A DNA stretch of 64,000 nt, from the NCBI RefSeq assembly GCF_003315075.1, contig NZ_QNRJ01000001.1:291158-355157 (forward strand), in the 5' to 3' direction. The stretch comes from Rossellomorea aquimaris (lineage in GTDB: Bacteria > Bacillota > Bacilli > Bacillales > Bacillaceae_B). Shown in pieces: positions 37,938-47,259 of this stretch (the stretch's first letter is position 1; each line of letters starts with the position of its first letter). Under the pieces are notes generated by a model, which saw nothing but the letters and a program-made list of their open reading frames with translations, made no database searches and was not told the origin of the DNA. The position numbers were made by a program, and so were the translations under genes.

Positions 37938-38561
37938 ATGACTAAAAAAACCGCCACAAAAAAGCGTCCCAGTAAGAAAAAACGGTCATCACCATTTACG
38001 ATCGTCCTTATACCCATCATCATCCTTGCTATTTATTATGCCGTAAATAATGGAGAAGCCACTTATACCCTGTCCTCATTCGGTAAAGAGGAGGTACCTC
38101 CCGAATATATTCCCATTTATAAAGCAGCTGAAGAGGAATACGGGGTACCATGGTATTTACTGGCTGCCCATCACCGGGTCGAAACGAAATTCTCCACCAT
38201 GAAGACTCTTGTGTCTCCTGTGGGAGCTGAGGGACACATGCAATTCATGCCATGTACATTTGTCGGCTGGTCACACCCCAGTTGCTCAGGCTTAGGGAAG
38301 GGGAATATCCCACAAAACCAAAAAACAGACCCTGACGTCATTGAAAAGTATGGTGGATATGGTGTCGATGCAAACGGAGATGGAATAGCCGATCCATTTC
38401 AAATTGAGGATGCCGTGTATAGTGCTGCAAACTATTTGGAACGAAATGGAGCAGCCGATGGAAAAATCGAACAAGCCGTATTTGCCTACAATCATAGCGA
38501 CAAATATGTAGAAGATGTTTTGTACTATGCAGAGCGATTTGTAGAAGAGGAAGAAGAGTAG
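37938..38561 (+). CDS. membrane-anchored lytic transglycosylase (SLT domain)
   Basis: A 207-residue protein with a very basic N-terminus, one membrane anchor (about 22-38) and a lysozyme-like SLT domain outside. The catalytic glutamate is in HHRVETKFS (about residue 83); SPVGAEGHMQFMPCTF and AVFAYNHSDKYVEDVL are the conserved substrate-groove motifs. A CxxxSC pair (C113/C120 region) could form a disulfide. It cleaves glycan strands to anhydromuropeptides; the layout resembles the N-terminal half of CwlT-type enzymes without the second hydrolase domain. The ribosome binding site (AAAGGATCGAG) is weak. Confidence 0.87.
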   Translation: MTKKTATKKRPSKKKRSSPFTIVLIPIIILAIYYAVNNGEATYTLSSFGKEEVPPEYIPIYKAAEEEYGVPWYLLAAHHRVETKFSTMKTLVSPVGAEGHMQFMPCTFVGWSHPSCSGLGKGNIPQNQKTDPDVIEKYGGYGVDANGDGIADPFQIEDAVYSAANYLERNGAADGKIEQAVFAYNHSDKYVEDVLYYAERFVEEEEE

Positions 38562-38607
38562 TCAAGCAGGGCTATATGAATTCTTAATATTGTCACTAAA
38601 TCTCTAA

Positions 38608-38638
38608 AACACCCCATACTCACCAGGGTGTTTTTTTG
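38608..38638 (+). terminator. terminator of the transglycosylase gene
   Basis: AACACCC and GGGTGTT pair around a ten-base loop, followed by TTTTTT. Confidence 0.9.
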
Positions 38639-38706
38639 TTATGGTAGTAAAGTCTCATTACCAAAAAAGGAATTTTTTTCTTAGAAAATAACAAAGAGGG
38701 GTAACC

Positions 38707-40005
38707 ATGCTGCTATTAAAGAGGAAATCAAAACAAGAGAACGTTAACAGATTAAACGAAGAATCGAGATTGCCTGAAGTAAGCATAACAGTTTCACCGG
38801 GTGTAAAAAAACAACTAGAAATGATCCAATTGTCAGAAGCAGAATTAGCTGTTTTACGTTCAACGAAACAGTATTTAGAGGAGAATATACAAGAAATTAT
38901 CGATGGTTTCTACCATCCAATCGAAAATAACCCAGTCCTACTAGCGATTATCGAAAAATACAGTTCCATCGACAGATTAAAACAAACACTTGCCGTCCAT
39001 ATTGCTGAAATGACGAACGGAATCATTGATACGCCGTTTATAGAAAAACGAAGAAAAATTGCAAAGATGCATATCCATATAGGCTTACCTACAAAATGGT
39101 ATATTGCTTCATTCCAAAATCTTCAAACCACCCTTTTTAAAGTAATGTACCGACACGTTACCCATATGGAAGATTACAACAACGTCATCAATGCATTCAC
39201 TAAGATTCTAAATCTTGAACAGCAATTAGTTTTAGAGGCATATGAAGAAGAAATAGAAGAAATCAGAGCCACTTCACTGCGTTTAAAAGAAAAAATGACG
39301 GAAAGGGTTCATGAAGCATCGACAGGTTTATCTGCTATTTCAGAAGAGTCGATGGCTTCTTTAGATTCAATTAATGATCGAATGAGCGAAGTTAGTATTT
39401 TAACTACAAAAGGAACTCAATCTATTGAAAAAATCAGTCATTTCTCTACTGAAGGAAAAGATAAGATGGGTGTTCAAAAAGAACATATGAGTAAAATTCT
39501 TTCAGATATGAGAGAAATGCTGAAGGAAATCTATCAATTGCAACAAATTTCGAATCAGATATTCGATATCGTTGCCATCGTTCAAACCATTGCAGAGCAA
39601 ACAAATTTACTATCTCTTAACGCAAGTATAGAGGCAGCACGCGCCGGAGAACATGGAAAGGGATTTGCTGTAGTGGCAGAAGAGGTTCGGAAGCTTTCAG
39701 ATCAAACGAAAAGTTCGGTCACCAATGTATCAAGTCTTATTTCAGGTACGAAACAGCAAGTTGATAAAATTTCCGCTTATATCATTTCAGTTGAAGAACT
39801 TGCTAAAAATGGTATGGGCTCAACAAATAAAGCACATATCTTCTTTGAGGAAATAGTAGAATCCATTGGCTCGTCTAAAAGCCAAAGTGAACAAGTTGAA
39901 GTAGAAATGAAAGAAATTTCCTTAGCTGTGGATGAGATATCAAACGCCATTTCTCACTTAACGATATCTGCAGAGCAATTAAATCGTTTAACATCTGAAC
40001 TATAA
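38707..40005 (+). CDS. globin-coupled chemoreceptor (HemAT-like), second copy
   Basis: A 432-residue soluble chemoreceptor. The sensor domain (about 25-190) carries [21 protein letters not shown], the canonical protoglobin heme-pocket segment with the proximal histidine near residue 122-124, and is closer to HemAT than the copy at 31487. The signalling domain has the invariant tip [36 protein letters not shown] (read in two parts, about 295-330). No membrane helices. GAGGGG precedes the ATG. Together the pair gives two gas-sensing inputs to chemotaxis. Confidence 0.9.
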   Translation: MLLLKRKSKQENVNRLNEESRLPEVSITVSPGVKKQLEMIQLSEAELAVLRSTKQYLEENIQEIIDGFYHPIENNPVLLAIIEKYSSIDRLKQTLAVHIAEMTNGIIDTPFIEKRRKIAKMHIHIGLPTKWYIASFQNLQTTLFKVMYRHVTHMEDYNNVINAFTKILNLEQQLVLEAYEEEIEEIRATSLRLKEKMTERVHEASTGLSAISEESMASLDSINDRMSEVSILTTKGTQSIEKISHFSTEGKDKMGVQKEHMSKILSDMREMLKEIYQLQQISNQIFDIVAIVQTIAEQTNLLSLNASIEAARAGEHGKGFAVVAEEVRKLSDQTKSSVTNVSSLISGTKQQVDKISAYIISVEELAKNGMGSTNKAHIFFEEIVESIGSSKSQSEQVEVEMKEISLAVDEISNAISHLTISAEQLNRLTSEL

Positions 40006-40012
40006 TCTGCTC

Positions 40013-40044
40013 GAGAACCGATTGCATATATCGGTTCTTTTTTT
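40013..40044 (+). terminator. terminator of the second chemoreceptor gene
   Basis: GAACCGAT and ATCGGTTC pair, followed by TTTTTTT. Confidence 0.9.
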
Positions 40045-40239
40045 CATTTAGTGTGATTTAATACGTTTTATTGCTTGTTATTCCTTTATTCAAAGATTTT
40101 GCCAAACTGGGAACAACATCATCTGAACACTAACTATCCCCAATAAGAATTCCCCGAAAATCCATTTACCATATACACTCACATAATAAATTGTTATGAT
40201 AAGGTTCGTGATTTTTTACGTATGGCAAAGGTGATTCAG

Positions 40240-42465
40240 ATGAAAACGACAGAAATGATAGAAGAGTGGCAAACCGCTCTGGATATGGAAATTCTCCAAC
40301 TAAAAAAACGGGAAACATCTGGGGTTTTGATAGAAGAAGGCAGATGTATCCGAAAAGAAGAAAATGCCTATATTTATTGGTTCACCCTTAGTTATCCTGC
40401 GTCTTTACCAGAAGGAGGAGGCGTAGTTTATAAGAGAAAGCAAACAAGGATCACAGGGGTGGTGATCAGTTCAGAGGACCGGGAGTGCATGATTGAACTC
40501 GATCAGTTTATAGGAGATACCATTTCTTATGGTCAAATATTGCATGAACCATGGGAAACATTAGAGAAGTTAATAGAAAGATTAGAGGAAGCAAAAGAGC
40601 GAACTGGAAAAACACAGCGTATTCAGCATATGATGAATCCAATGAAAGAAACAAGGCATCCGAAGACTGCGTTTAATAACCCTTTACACGAAGCATATGT
40701 GCGCAGTAAGTATAATCCTGTCACATACCTATGGGGACCACCTGGAACAGGAAAAACCTATACTCTTGCCAGAGTCGCCGCTTATCATTATTCAGAAGGA
40801 AAAAAAGTGCTGCTTCTTTCCCATAGTAATGCTGCAGTCGATGTCTTAATAGAAGAAATGTATCACTTTCTCAGCAGCCACAATCGGTGGAAGAGAGGGG
40901 AGGTCATCCGCTATGGTACCAGCCGGAAAGCGTATAGTGAAGATGTCACAGATTTAAGCGTGCTTCAATTATTAGAACAACTTGATCCCAGCCTAGCAGA
41001 GGAAAAAGGAAAGGTCGAAACCTACAGGAGAAGGCTAAAAAATAAACTGACTAAAACGTATTCAAGTTATGATTCAGAACGGTTGTCTCAACTGGAGGTT
41101 CATTATCAAAAAATCAAAGAAAAGTTTAAACGAAGAGAAGGTGAACTTGTCACAGACGCAAGGGTCATCGGTACGACTCTCTCTAAAGCTGCCATTGACG
41201 GTATTCTTTTTGAAGAAGAGTTTGACCTTGTTATCGTGGATGAGGCAAGCATGGCGTATATACCTCAGGTAGCATTTGCCGCTACCCTTGGAAAAAAGAT
41301 CATTATTTGCGGAGATTTCAAACAGCTCCCGCCTATTTCTACGTCCTTTCATCCGATGGTAACCAAGTGGCTGAAGGAAGACATCTTTCATTCGGCTCAG
41401 GTAGCAAACGCCGTAGATAAAGGCAAGGACCATTCTCAATTATTATTACTTCCAGAACAGCGGCGAATGCATCCAAGTATTTCGGCATTTACCAATCACT
41501 TTATTTACCATTCGAAGGTGGGCGATCACCATTCGGTACGACAGATGAGAGCGGAGATTACGAATAAAATGCCTTTCCCTTCTCATGGAGCGGTGTTATT
41601 TTCACTCAAAGAAGGTACGGAATGGGCAGAGACGCAAAAAGGCTCCCGTTGGAACGTCCTATCCAGCTTAGCAACGATCAACCTTATTTCCGAAGCAATC
41701 GAGGATGGTATTCAATCTATTGGGATCGTGACCCCCTACCGTGTGCAAGCGAAATGGTATAACCTTTTACTGGACGAGTTAGTAAAGACCACACATCCTC
41801 AAACGAATTTATATGCCGCTACGGTTCATGGCTTTCAAGGTTCGGAAAATGACATGATCCTATTTGACCTTGTTGATGGAGCTTCCCACGGGAAACCGGG
41901 GGCACTACTTACTCGGAAAGGAAGCGACAGGCTACTGAATGTAGCCATTACGCGAGCGAGGGGAAAGTTCGTTCTTATTGCAAACGACCAATTTATTCAG
42001 GAGAAGACCCATTCTTCCCAACCCATTCATCAGTTCATACGTCATCTTCAACAGGAAGGGCATAAGGAAACAAGTTCATCACTCACCCCTTTCTCTACCA
42101 AGAAAATGAAGTGGATGGATGTGAGTGATCTAAACAGACTGGTGAAAGATTTCAAGGCAGCTAAACAAAAAATCGTAGTGAACGTGGGACTTGTGACAGA
42201 TATCCCTGAAGAGATATTGAGCATATTAGACACAGTATCCCGTGAGATAAACGTCATAATCCAATGTAAAAACAGCAGCGCTTCGCAAGCGGGTAACAGC
42301 ATCAAAATAGAAAAAGCAACTACGGATATTCCATTCATCGCGTTAGATGAAAAAGTCATCTGGTTCAATTCTTTTTCCAAAGAAAGAAACCGATTTCCTT
42401 ATCATGTAAGGATTTTATCAAAGAGGATCACTGGCCAATTCCTCAAAATGATTGAAGAAAAATAA
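40240..42465 (+). CDS. UPF1/IGHMBP2-type superfamily 1 helicase with PLD-like C-terminus
   Basis: A 741-residue SF1 helicase. Motif I WGPPGTGKT (about 165-173), motif II VIVDEAS (about 330), motif III CGDFKQLPP, motif IV EQRRMHPSISAF, motif V ATVHGFQGSE and motif VI NVAITRARG (about 567) are all present. Residues about 624-741 (DLNRLVKDFKAAKQKIVVNVG ... IPFIALDEKVIWFNSF) follow the outline of phospholipase-D-like domains fused to some helicases, but the HKD catalytic residues are missing. The ATG at 40240 has AAAGGTGAT directly upstream. It is monocistronic; substrate (DNA or RNA) and role are unknown. Confidence 0.82.
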   Translation: MKTTEMIEEWQTALDMEILQLKKRETSGVLIEEGRCIRKEENAYIYWFTLSYPASLPEGGGVVYKRKQTRITGVVISSEDRECMIELDQFIGDTISYGQILHEPWETLEKLIERLEEAKERTGKTQRIQHMMNPMKETRHPKTAFNNPLHEAYVRSKYNPVTYLWGPPGTGKTYTLARVAAYHYSEGKKVLLLSHSNAAVDVLIEEMYHFLSSHNRWKRGEVIRYGTSRKAYSEDVTDLSVLQLLEQLDPSLAEEKGKVETYRRRLKNKLTKTYSSYDSERLSQLEVHYQKIKEKFKRREGELVTDARVIGTTLSKAAIDGILFEEEFDLVIVDEASMAYIPQVAFAATLGKKIIICGDFKQLPPISTSFHPMVTKWLKEDIFHSAQVANAVDKGKDHSQLLLLPEQRRMHPSISAFTNHFIYHSKVGDHHSVRQMRAEITNKMPFPSHGAVLFSLKEGTEWAETQKGSRWNVLSSLATINLISEAIEDGIQSIGIVTPYRVQAKWYNLLLDELVKTTHPQTNLYAATVHGFQGSENDMILFDLVDGASHGKPGALLTRKGSDRLLNVAITRARGKFVLIANDQFIQEKTHSSQPIHQFIRHLQQEGHKETSSSLTPFSTKKMKWMDVSDLNRLVKDFKAAKQKIVVNVGLVTDIPEEILSILDTVSREINVIIQCKNSSASQAGNSIKIEKATTDIPFIALDEKVIWFNSFSKERNRFPYHVRILSKRITGQFLKMIEEK

Positions 42466-42616
42466 ACGGGGGTCTTTTTGAAGGTTAGTAGCTCTCTTAA
42501 ATAGGATAGGCATAATAGCAGAAAAAAGAGACTCGATTTACTTTGCATGATGTGAAACGATAAACCGAAAGTCGTGAGTTTCTTGTAACATCGATTGACC
42601 CCCTATAAACATGTTT

Positions 42617-42646
42617 AAAGGTCTGAGTTTTCACTTCAGACCTTTT
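42617..42646. terminator. bidirectional terminator
   Basis: AAAGGTCTGA and TCAGACCTTT pair between the convergent helicase and cotM genes. Confidence 0.88.
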
Positions 42647-42666
42647 CATCTATTTAGAGAGGATGA

Positions 42667-43059
42667 TTACTCATTAGATAACCCCTGGACCCGGATGACG
42701 AAGGAAGTGGGGGAGGGACATTCCTTTTTAGGGACATTGATTTCAATGGTATGATGCTCGATTGAATAGGTGATTGCCCGTTGCTTTAAACAAAAGGGAA
42801 AACGAATGGTCCGGTTTCTCACCTTGATTTCGTCCTTCATCAGTATCGATACTACCAATTGTGTATCATTTTTCTTAATGATTAATTCCTCTGGATGAAT
42901 ATCTTCTGTTTCGATTTCTACGATGAACGCTTCCGTTGTATCGAGGAAGTCGACTCTAAATTCTTGTTCATCCAATTGAACCGTAGCAGGATCCAATAGC
43001 CAATCCTTCATATTCTCCTCCCAGTTCTCTAAATAGAAATCCTCCCTTTCCTTGCTCAT
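42667..43059 (-). CDS. cotM: CotM-like spore coat protein (alpha-crystallin fold)
   Basis: A 130-residue Hsp20/alpha-crystallin-like protein. The C-terminal two-thirds shows the beta-sandwich pattern (FIVEIETEDIHPEELIIKKNDTQLVVSI ... HHTIEINVPK, read in parts), while the C-terminal IxI motif of true chaperones is absent. Size, fold and position directly before sspP-sspO-citB match CotM, an outer spore coat protein made under sigma K in B. subtilis. The ribosome binding site on the minus strand is not strong. It shares a terminator with the convergent helicase gene. Confidence 0.83.
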   Translation of the reverse strand: MSKEREDFYLENWEENMKDWLLDPATVQLDEQEFRVDFLDTTEAFIVEIETEDIHPEELIIKKNDTQLVVSILMKDEIKVRNRTIRFPFCLKQRAITYSIEHHTIEINVPKKECPSPTSFVIRVQGLSNE

Positions 43060-43183
43060 TTACACCTGACCCCCAACTTTTCTTTTACACATTGTATTCT
43101 TTCTAATTTAATTGGTGAGGGTGTTATCATCAGCATAAAGAATAAATGGGTTTCATTCTGAAACAACTTGTCTGACAAATAAG

Positions 43184-43225
43184 AGGGAGTGCGGGAATTG
43201 TGTTAACACAATTCCCGCACTCCCT
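43184..43225. terminator. 42-base perfect palindrome after sspP
   Basis: Two 21-base arms (left arm starts AGGGAGTGCGGG, right arm ends CCCGCACTCCCT) meet at GTT/AAC with no spacer. It lies just after sspP on the minus strand and before cotM. It probably acts as terminator or mRNA end, although T-runs are short. Confidence 0.8.
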
Positions 43226-43234
43226 TATTGTTTC

Positions 43235-43372
43235 TTACATATCGTGATGGCTATGTTGTTTTTGTCGGGTGTGATTGCGATTCTTCACTTTATGTGATCC
43301 ACTTAAAGGCTCCGGTTGTCCAGACTGCTTCGGAGCATTTTTACGCATATCTTTGCTATCATTTTTGTTCAT
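43235..43372 (-). CDS. sspP: small acid-soluble spore protein P
   Basis: A 45-residue, basic, hydrophilic protein ([20 protein letters not shown] ... [17 protein letters not shown]). The [26 protein letters not shown] sequence corresponds closely to SspP of B. subtilis. AGGAGGG lies seven bases before the ATG. SspP and SspO are minor spore core proteins made in the forespore, a single sspOP operon in B. subtilis; here a separate small gene (43490-43750) lies between them on the other strand. Confidence 0.93.
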   Translation of the reverse strand: MNKNDSKDMRKNAPKQSGQPEPLSGSHKVKNRNHTRQKQHSHHDM

Positions 43373-43489
43373 ATGGCATCCCTCCTGTTCTTAGAATGCT
43401 TTCTCCTGAAACAGTTTATTCATGGGTATAATTTTCAGCTGATCTGACCATACTAAAAAAGCTAATTTCAGAATAAGGAGAGATCAACC

Positions 43490-43750
43490 ATGCCTTACCA
43501 TAAGAACAAACAACAAGCGTACCAAGCTGCTGAGCAAAGTGTTACTGAAATACAGAATACAATCAATGAACTTGTTTTAGATGGAGCAAGTTACGGTTCA
43601 CAATTGGCTCACTTGAAGAATGAAGTGAACGAAGCGTATCAACAAATTGAAAATGCACTTGAAGTGGCATCTGAGACACAAAGGGCGCAGCTCCAACAAT
43701 TCAAATCAGACCTTTCTTCAATCGTCAGTGAAGTAAATGGGCAATCGTAA
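43490..43750 (+). CDS. small helical protein between sspP and sspO, unknown function
   Basis: An 86-residue, entirely helical, soluble protein (MPYHKNKQQAYQAAEQSVTE ... QLQQFKSDLSSIVSEVNGQS) rich in Gln, Glu and Ala with heptad spacing suggesting a coiled coil or helical bundle. AAGGAGAG lies before the ATG. It is encoded opposite to the flanking ssp genes and ends in a strong terminator. It resembles small DUF2524/YtzC-like proteins in size and composition, but I would not assign it. Its place within the spore-protein cluster suggests, but does not show, a sporulation link. Confidence 0.7.
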   Translation: MPYHKNKQQAYQAAEQSVTEIQNTINELVLDGASYGSQLAHLKNEVNEAYQQIENALEVASETQRAQLQQFKSDLSSIVSEVNGQS

Positions 43751-43765
43751 GGAATAAGAAGAAAT

Positions 43766-43809
43766 AAAACCCGTTCTGCTAAACATTCGCAGAGCGGGTT
43801 TTATTTTTG
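43766..43809. terminator. bidirectional terminator between the small helical protein and sspO
   Basis: AAAACCCG-CTGC pairs with GCAG-CGGGTTTT, followed by ATTTTT on the plus strand and preceded by A-rich sequence. Confidence 0.88.
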
Positions 43810-43919
43810 AACAAACAGGGTAGGGGAAAAGAAATGAAGATATTTTACATGAATGATGGTGACTAAACCAAACTGAGTATGTCCATAAGCCTCGATTGGT
43901 CAATCACCGATCATTTGAA

Positions 43920-44069
43920 TTACTGATTGGTTTTACGTTTTTTATTAAACTGACGTTGAGCTTCAGTTAACGGTTCATTTGAATACTCTTCATTGTAACC
44001 GGCACCTTTTCCTTGTGCCTTCGCTGCATTCATCCCGTTAATTACATGGTTTGCTTTACGTTTAGCCAT
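43920..44069 (-). CDS. sspO: small acid-soluble spore protein O (CotK)
   Basis: A 49-residue basic protein ([20 protein letters not shown] ... [18 protein letters not shown]) matching SspO: the [21 protein letters not shown] core is unmistakable. GGAGGTG lies seven bases before the ATG. In B. subtilis it lies immediately upstream of and divergent from citB, as here. It is a minor spore core protein expressed in the forespore. Confidence 0.95.
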   Translation of the reverse strand: MAKRKANHVINGMNAAKAQGKGAGYNEEYSNEPLTEAQRQFNKKRKTNQ

Positions 44070-44245
44070 TGTAGAACACCTCCATATGGATAGAATGCCA
44101 CCATCATCAATCCTTTATAAGAGGAAAAGGCTAGCAGATTTATTTTCTCACGATAATAATTTCATGCAACTGACACGTTTTGACATGGTGAAAAATGTTG
44201 TTATACCAATATTTTTCAAAGACACTTAAGGAGTTTAATATTTTA

Positions 44246-44262
44246 GATAAGAAAAACTTATC
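44246..44262. promoter_or_regulatory. CcpC-type operator upstream of citB
   Basis: GATAAG and CTTATC flank five A. The core ATAA-N7-TTAT is exactly the dyad bound by CcpC, the citrate-responsive repressor of citB in Bacillus. It centres about 66 bases upstream of the predicted transcription start, the position known in B. subtilis; a TTAT half-site lies at 44290 beside the -35. Confidence 0.75.
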
Positions 44263-44284
44263 AAAAACAATAACTTTATTGTTA

Positions 44285-44313
44285 TTTACTTATGTAATCG
44301 CTTGTATTAAGAT
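44285..44313 (+). promoter_or_regulatory. citB promoter
   Basis: TTTACT (44285-44290) and TAAGAT (44308-44313) are separated by 17 bases; transcription should start near 44320. Confidence 0.65.
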
Positions 44314-44323
44314 GTAAATGTGA

Positions 44324-44358
44324 GAAAAGTTCGTTAGTTTTTAGAACGAAAACTTTTC
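44324..44358 (+). promoter_or_regulatory. stem-loop at the start of the citB leader
   Basis: GAAAAGTTCGTT pairs with AACGAAAACTTTTC over 12 bp with an AA bulge and a nine-base loop, within the first 40 bases of the mRNA. It has no T-run, so it is not a terminator. Confidence 0.6.
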
Positions 44359-44395
44359 GACTTATTGTGTGATGTAGTTTAGAGGGGGAATCGAA

Positions 44396-47107
44396 ATGGC
44401 AAAGAACGATGTATTTAATGCACGATCTTCTTTCGAACTAGAAGGAAAACGTTATCATTACTATCGTTTAAAAGCGCTTGAAGAAGCAGGAGTAACAAAA
44501 ATTAATCGCTTACCTTACAGTGTAAAGGTATTGCTGGAGTCTGTACTTCGTCAGTTTGACGGACGCGTGATCAACAAAGACCACGTTGAAAATTTATCAA
44601 ACTGGGGCTCAACTGAAGTGAAGGATGCGGAAGTTCCATTCAAACCTTCCCGTGTCATCCTTCAAGATTTCACTGGAGTACCAGCAGTAGTTGACTTAGC
44701 GTCTTTACGTAAAGCAATGGCTGATATCGGTGGAGATCCACAAAAGATCAATCCTGAAATTCCAGTTGATCTTGTTATTGACCACTCCGTACAAGTAGAT
44801 AAATATGGTACAGTTGGGGCCCTGCAAGCAAATATGGATCTTGAATTCGAACGAAACGCTGAGCGTTATCAGTTCCTTAGCTGGGCTCAAAAAGCATTTG
44901 AAAACTATCGTGCCGTACCACCAGCAACGGGTATCGTACACCAAGTTAACTTAGAGTATTTAGCGAATGTCGTTCACGCTGTTGAAACAACAGATGGCGA
45001 TTTTGAAACATATCCAGATACACTGGTCGGTACTGACTCCCATACTACTATGATCAACGGTATCGGCGTGTTAGGTTGGGGCGTAGGTGGAATAGAAGCA
45101 GAAGCAGGAATGCTTGGTCAACCTTCATACTTCCCAATCCCTGAAGTTATCGGGGTAAAAATGACAGGTGAACTTCCTAATGGAGCAACAGCTACTGACT
45201 TAGCCCTTAAAGTTACACAAGTATTGCGTCAAAAAGGTGTAGTAGGGAAATTCGTTGAGTACTTCGGAACAGGAGTAGCAACATTACCACTTGCCGACCG
45301 TGCAACAATTGCCAATATGGCACCTGAATACGGCGCTACTTGTGGTTTCTTCCCGGTTGATTCAGAGTCTTTAGACTACCTTCGATTAACTGGTCGTGAC
45401 GAAGACCATATCAAAATGGTTGAGGAATATTTAAAGAAAAATGATATGTTCTTCACACCTGAAAAGGAAGAACCAACATATACAGATGTAGTAGAAATTG
45501 ACCTTTCTGCAGTGGAACCTAACCTTTCTGGACCTAAACGTCCACAGGATTTAATTCCGCTTTCTGATATGAAAGAATCTTTCAATAAGTCAATTACAGC
45601 TAAAGAAGGCGTTCAAGGCTTCGGATTAGATGCGTCTGAAATTAATAAAACGGCAAGGTATTCAACGGAAGATGGTAAAGATGTGGTTATGCCTACTGGA
45701 GCGATTGGTATCGCTGCCATTACATCTTGTACAAATACATCTAACCCATATGTTATGCTAGGTGCTGGTTTAGTAGCGAAAAAAGCAGTGGAGCTCGGAA
45801 TGAACGTTCCTGATTACGTAAAGACTTCCCTGGCTCCAGGATCAAAAGTCGTAACTGGTTACCTTAGAGATTCAGGCTTACTATCTTACCTTGAAGATAT
45901 CGGCTTTAACCTTGTAGGGTATGGTTGTACGACTTGTATCGGTAACTCTGGTCCACTACGTCCGGAGATTGAGAAGGCTGTATCAGATGCTGACTTACTC
46001 TTAACGTCTGTGCTTTCAGGAAATCGTAATTTCGAAGGTCGTATTCATCCATTAGTGAAAGCAAATTATCTTGCTTCACCACCACTAGTTGTTGCATATG
46101 CTTTAGCTGGTACTGTAGACATTGACCTTCAAAAAGATTCTCTAGGAAAAGATAAAGATGGAAATGATGTATTCTTCAGAGACATCTGGCCTTCTCAAGA
46201 TGAAGTCAAAGATGCTGTGAAATCTACTGTTACTCCAGAGTTATTCCGTAGAGAATACGAGCATGTTTTCTCTGAAAACGAGCGTTGGAACCAAATCAAA
46301 ACAAGTAATGAGCCACTTTATAGCTTTGATGATCAATCAACATATATCCAAAATCCATCCTTCTTCACTGGATTAGCCACTACTCCAGAAGATATCCAAG
46401 GATTAAACGGACTGCGTGTTGTAGGTAAATTTGGTGACTCAGTAACAACTGACCACATTTCTCCTGCAGGTGCTATCGGTAAGGATACGCCAGCTGGTAA
46501 ATACCTGCGTGCTAACAATGTTGAGCCACGTGATTTCAATTCATACGGTTCTCGTCGTGGTAACCATGAAGTGATGATGCGCGGTACGTTTGCAAACATT
46601 CGTATCCGTAACCAAATTGCTCCAGGCACAGAAGGTGGTTTCACAACGTACTGGCCTGACAATGAAGTTATGCCTATGTATGATGCGTGTATGAAATATC
46701 AACAAGATGGTACCGGATTAGTTGTTCTGGCAGGAAAAGATTACGGTATGGGATCTTCACGTGACTGGGCAGCAAAAGGTACAAACCTACTTGGTATCAA
46801 AACGGTCATCGCAGAAAGCTATGAGCGTATTCACCGTTCAAACCTTGTAATGATGGGAGTGCTTCCACTTCAATTCAAAAAGGGTGACAGCGCTGAATCT
46901 CTAGGTTTAACAGGTAGAGAATCGATTTCTGTCAATGTGACAAACGATGTTAAACCTCGTGATATCTTAACGGTTACAGCTGTAGCTGAAGATGGAACCA
47001 AAACAGAGTTCGAAGTACTGGCTCGATTTGATTCAGATGTAGAAGTGGACTACTACCGCCATGGTGGAATTCTACAAATGGTTCTACGTAATAAATTAAA
47101 GGCATAA
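44396..47107 (+). CDS. citB: aconitate hydratase (aconitase A)
   Basis: A 903-residue 4Fe-4S enzyme isomerising citrate to isocitrate in the TCA cycle. Cluster cysteines are seen in [10 protein letters not shown] (about 447) and [14 protein letters not shown] (about 513-516), and the active-site segments [22 protein letters not shown] and [15 protein letters not shown] are conserved. Length and order match bacterial AcnA/IRP1-type enzymes, which can also bind RNA when the cluster is lost. GAGGGGG precedes the ATG. Upstream lie a CcpC site and a promoter, so citrate-responsive control is expected. Confidence 0.97.
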   Translation: MAKNDVFNARSSFELEGKRYHYYRLKALEEAGVTKINRLPYSVKVLLESVLRQFDGRVINKDHVENLSNWGSTEVKDAEVPFKPSRVILQDFTGVPAVVDLASLRKAMADIGGDPQKINPEIPVDLVIDHSVQVDKYGTVGALQANMDLEFERNAERYQFLSWAQKAFENYRAVPPATGIVHQVNLEYLANVVHAVETTDGDFETYPDTLVGTDSHTTMINGIGVLGWGVGGIEAEAGMLGQPSYFPIPEVIGVKMTGELPNGATATDLALKVTQVLRQKGVVGKFVEYFGTGVATLPLADRATIANMAPEYGATCGFFPVDSESLDYLRLTGRDEDHIKMVEEYLKKNDMFFTPEKEEPTYTDVVEIDLSAVEPNLSGPKRPQDLIPLSDMKESFNKSITAKEGVQGFGLDASEINKTARYSTEDGKDVVMPTGAIGIAAITSCTNTSNPYVMLGAGLVAKKAVELGMNVPDYVKTSLAPGSKVVTGYLRDSGLLSYLEDIGFNLVGYGCTTCIGNSGPLRPEIEKAVSDADLLLTSVLSGNRNFEGRIHPLVKANYLASPPLVVAYALAGTVDIDLQKDSLGKDKDGNDVFFRDIWPSQDEVKDAVKSTVTPELFRREYEHVFSENERWNQIKTSNEPLYSFDDQSTYIQNPSFFTGLATTPEDIQGLNGLRVVGKFGDSVTTDHISPAGAIGKDTPAGKYLRANNVEPRDFNSYGSRRGNHEVMMRGTFANIRIRNQIAPGTEGGFTTYWPDNEVMPMYDACMKYQQDGTGLVVLAGKDYGMGSSRDWAAKGTNLLGIKTVIAESYERIHRSNLVMMGVLPLQFKKGDSAESLGLTGRESISVNVTNDVKPRDILTVTAVAEDGTKTEFEVLARFDSDVEVDYYRHGGILQMVLRNKLKA

Positions 47108-47117
47108 TGCATGCTGT

Positions 47118-47147
47118 AAGCCTCGGGTCCTCCCGGGGCTTTTTTTA
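47118..47147 (+). terminator. terminator of citB
   Basis: AAGCCTCGGG and CCCGGGGCTT pair around TCCT, followed by TTTTTT. Confidence 0.92.
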
Positions 47148-47259
47148 TTATTCTTTAGCAACCAAAAAGGCGAAAGTTCACTTGAAATTCCATGACTAAA
47201 TAGAGACAAGCTAACATAAGATGATAGTAATATCATTCCTATGAGAGGAGCACACTCCT

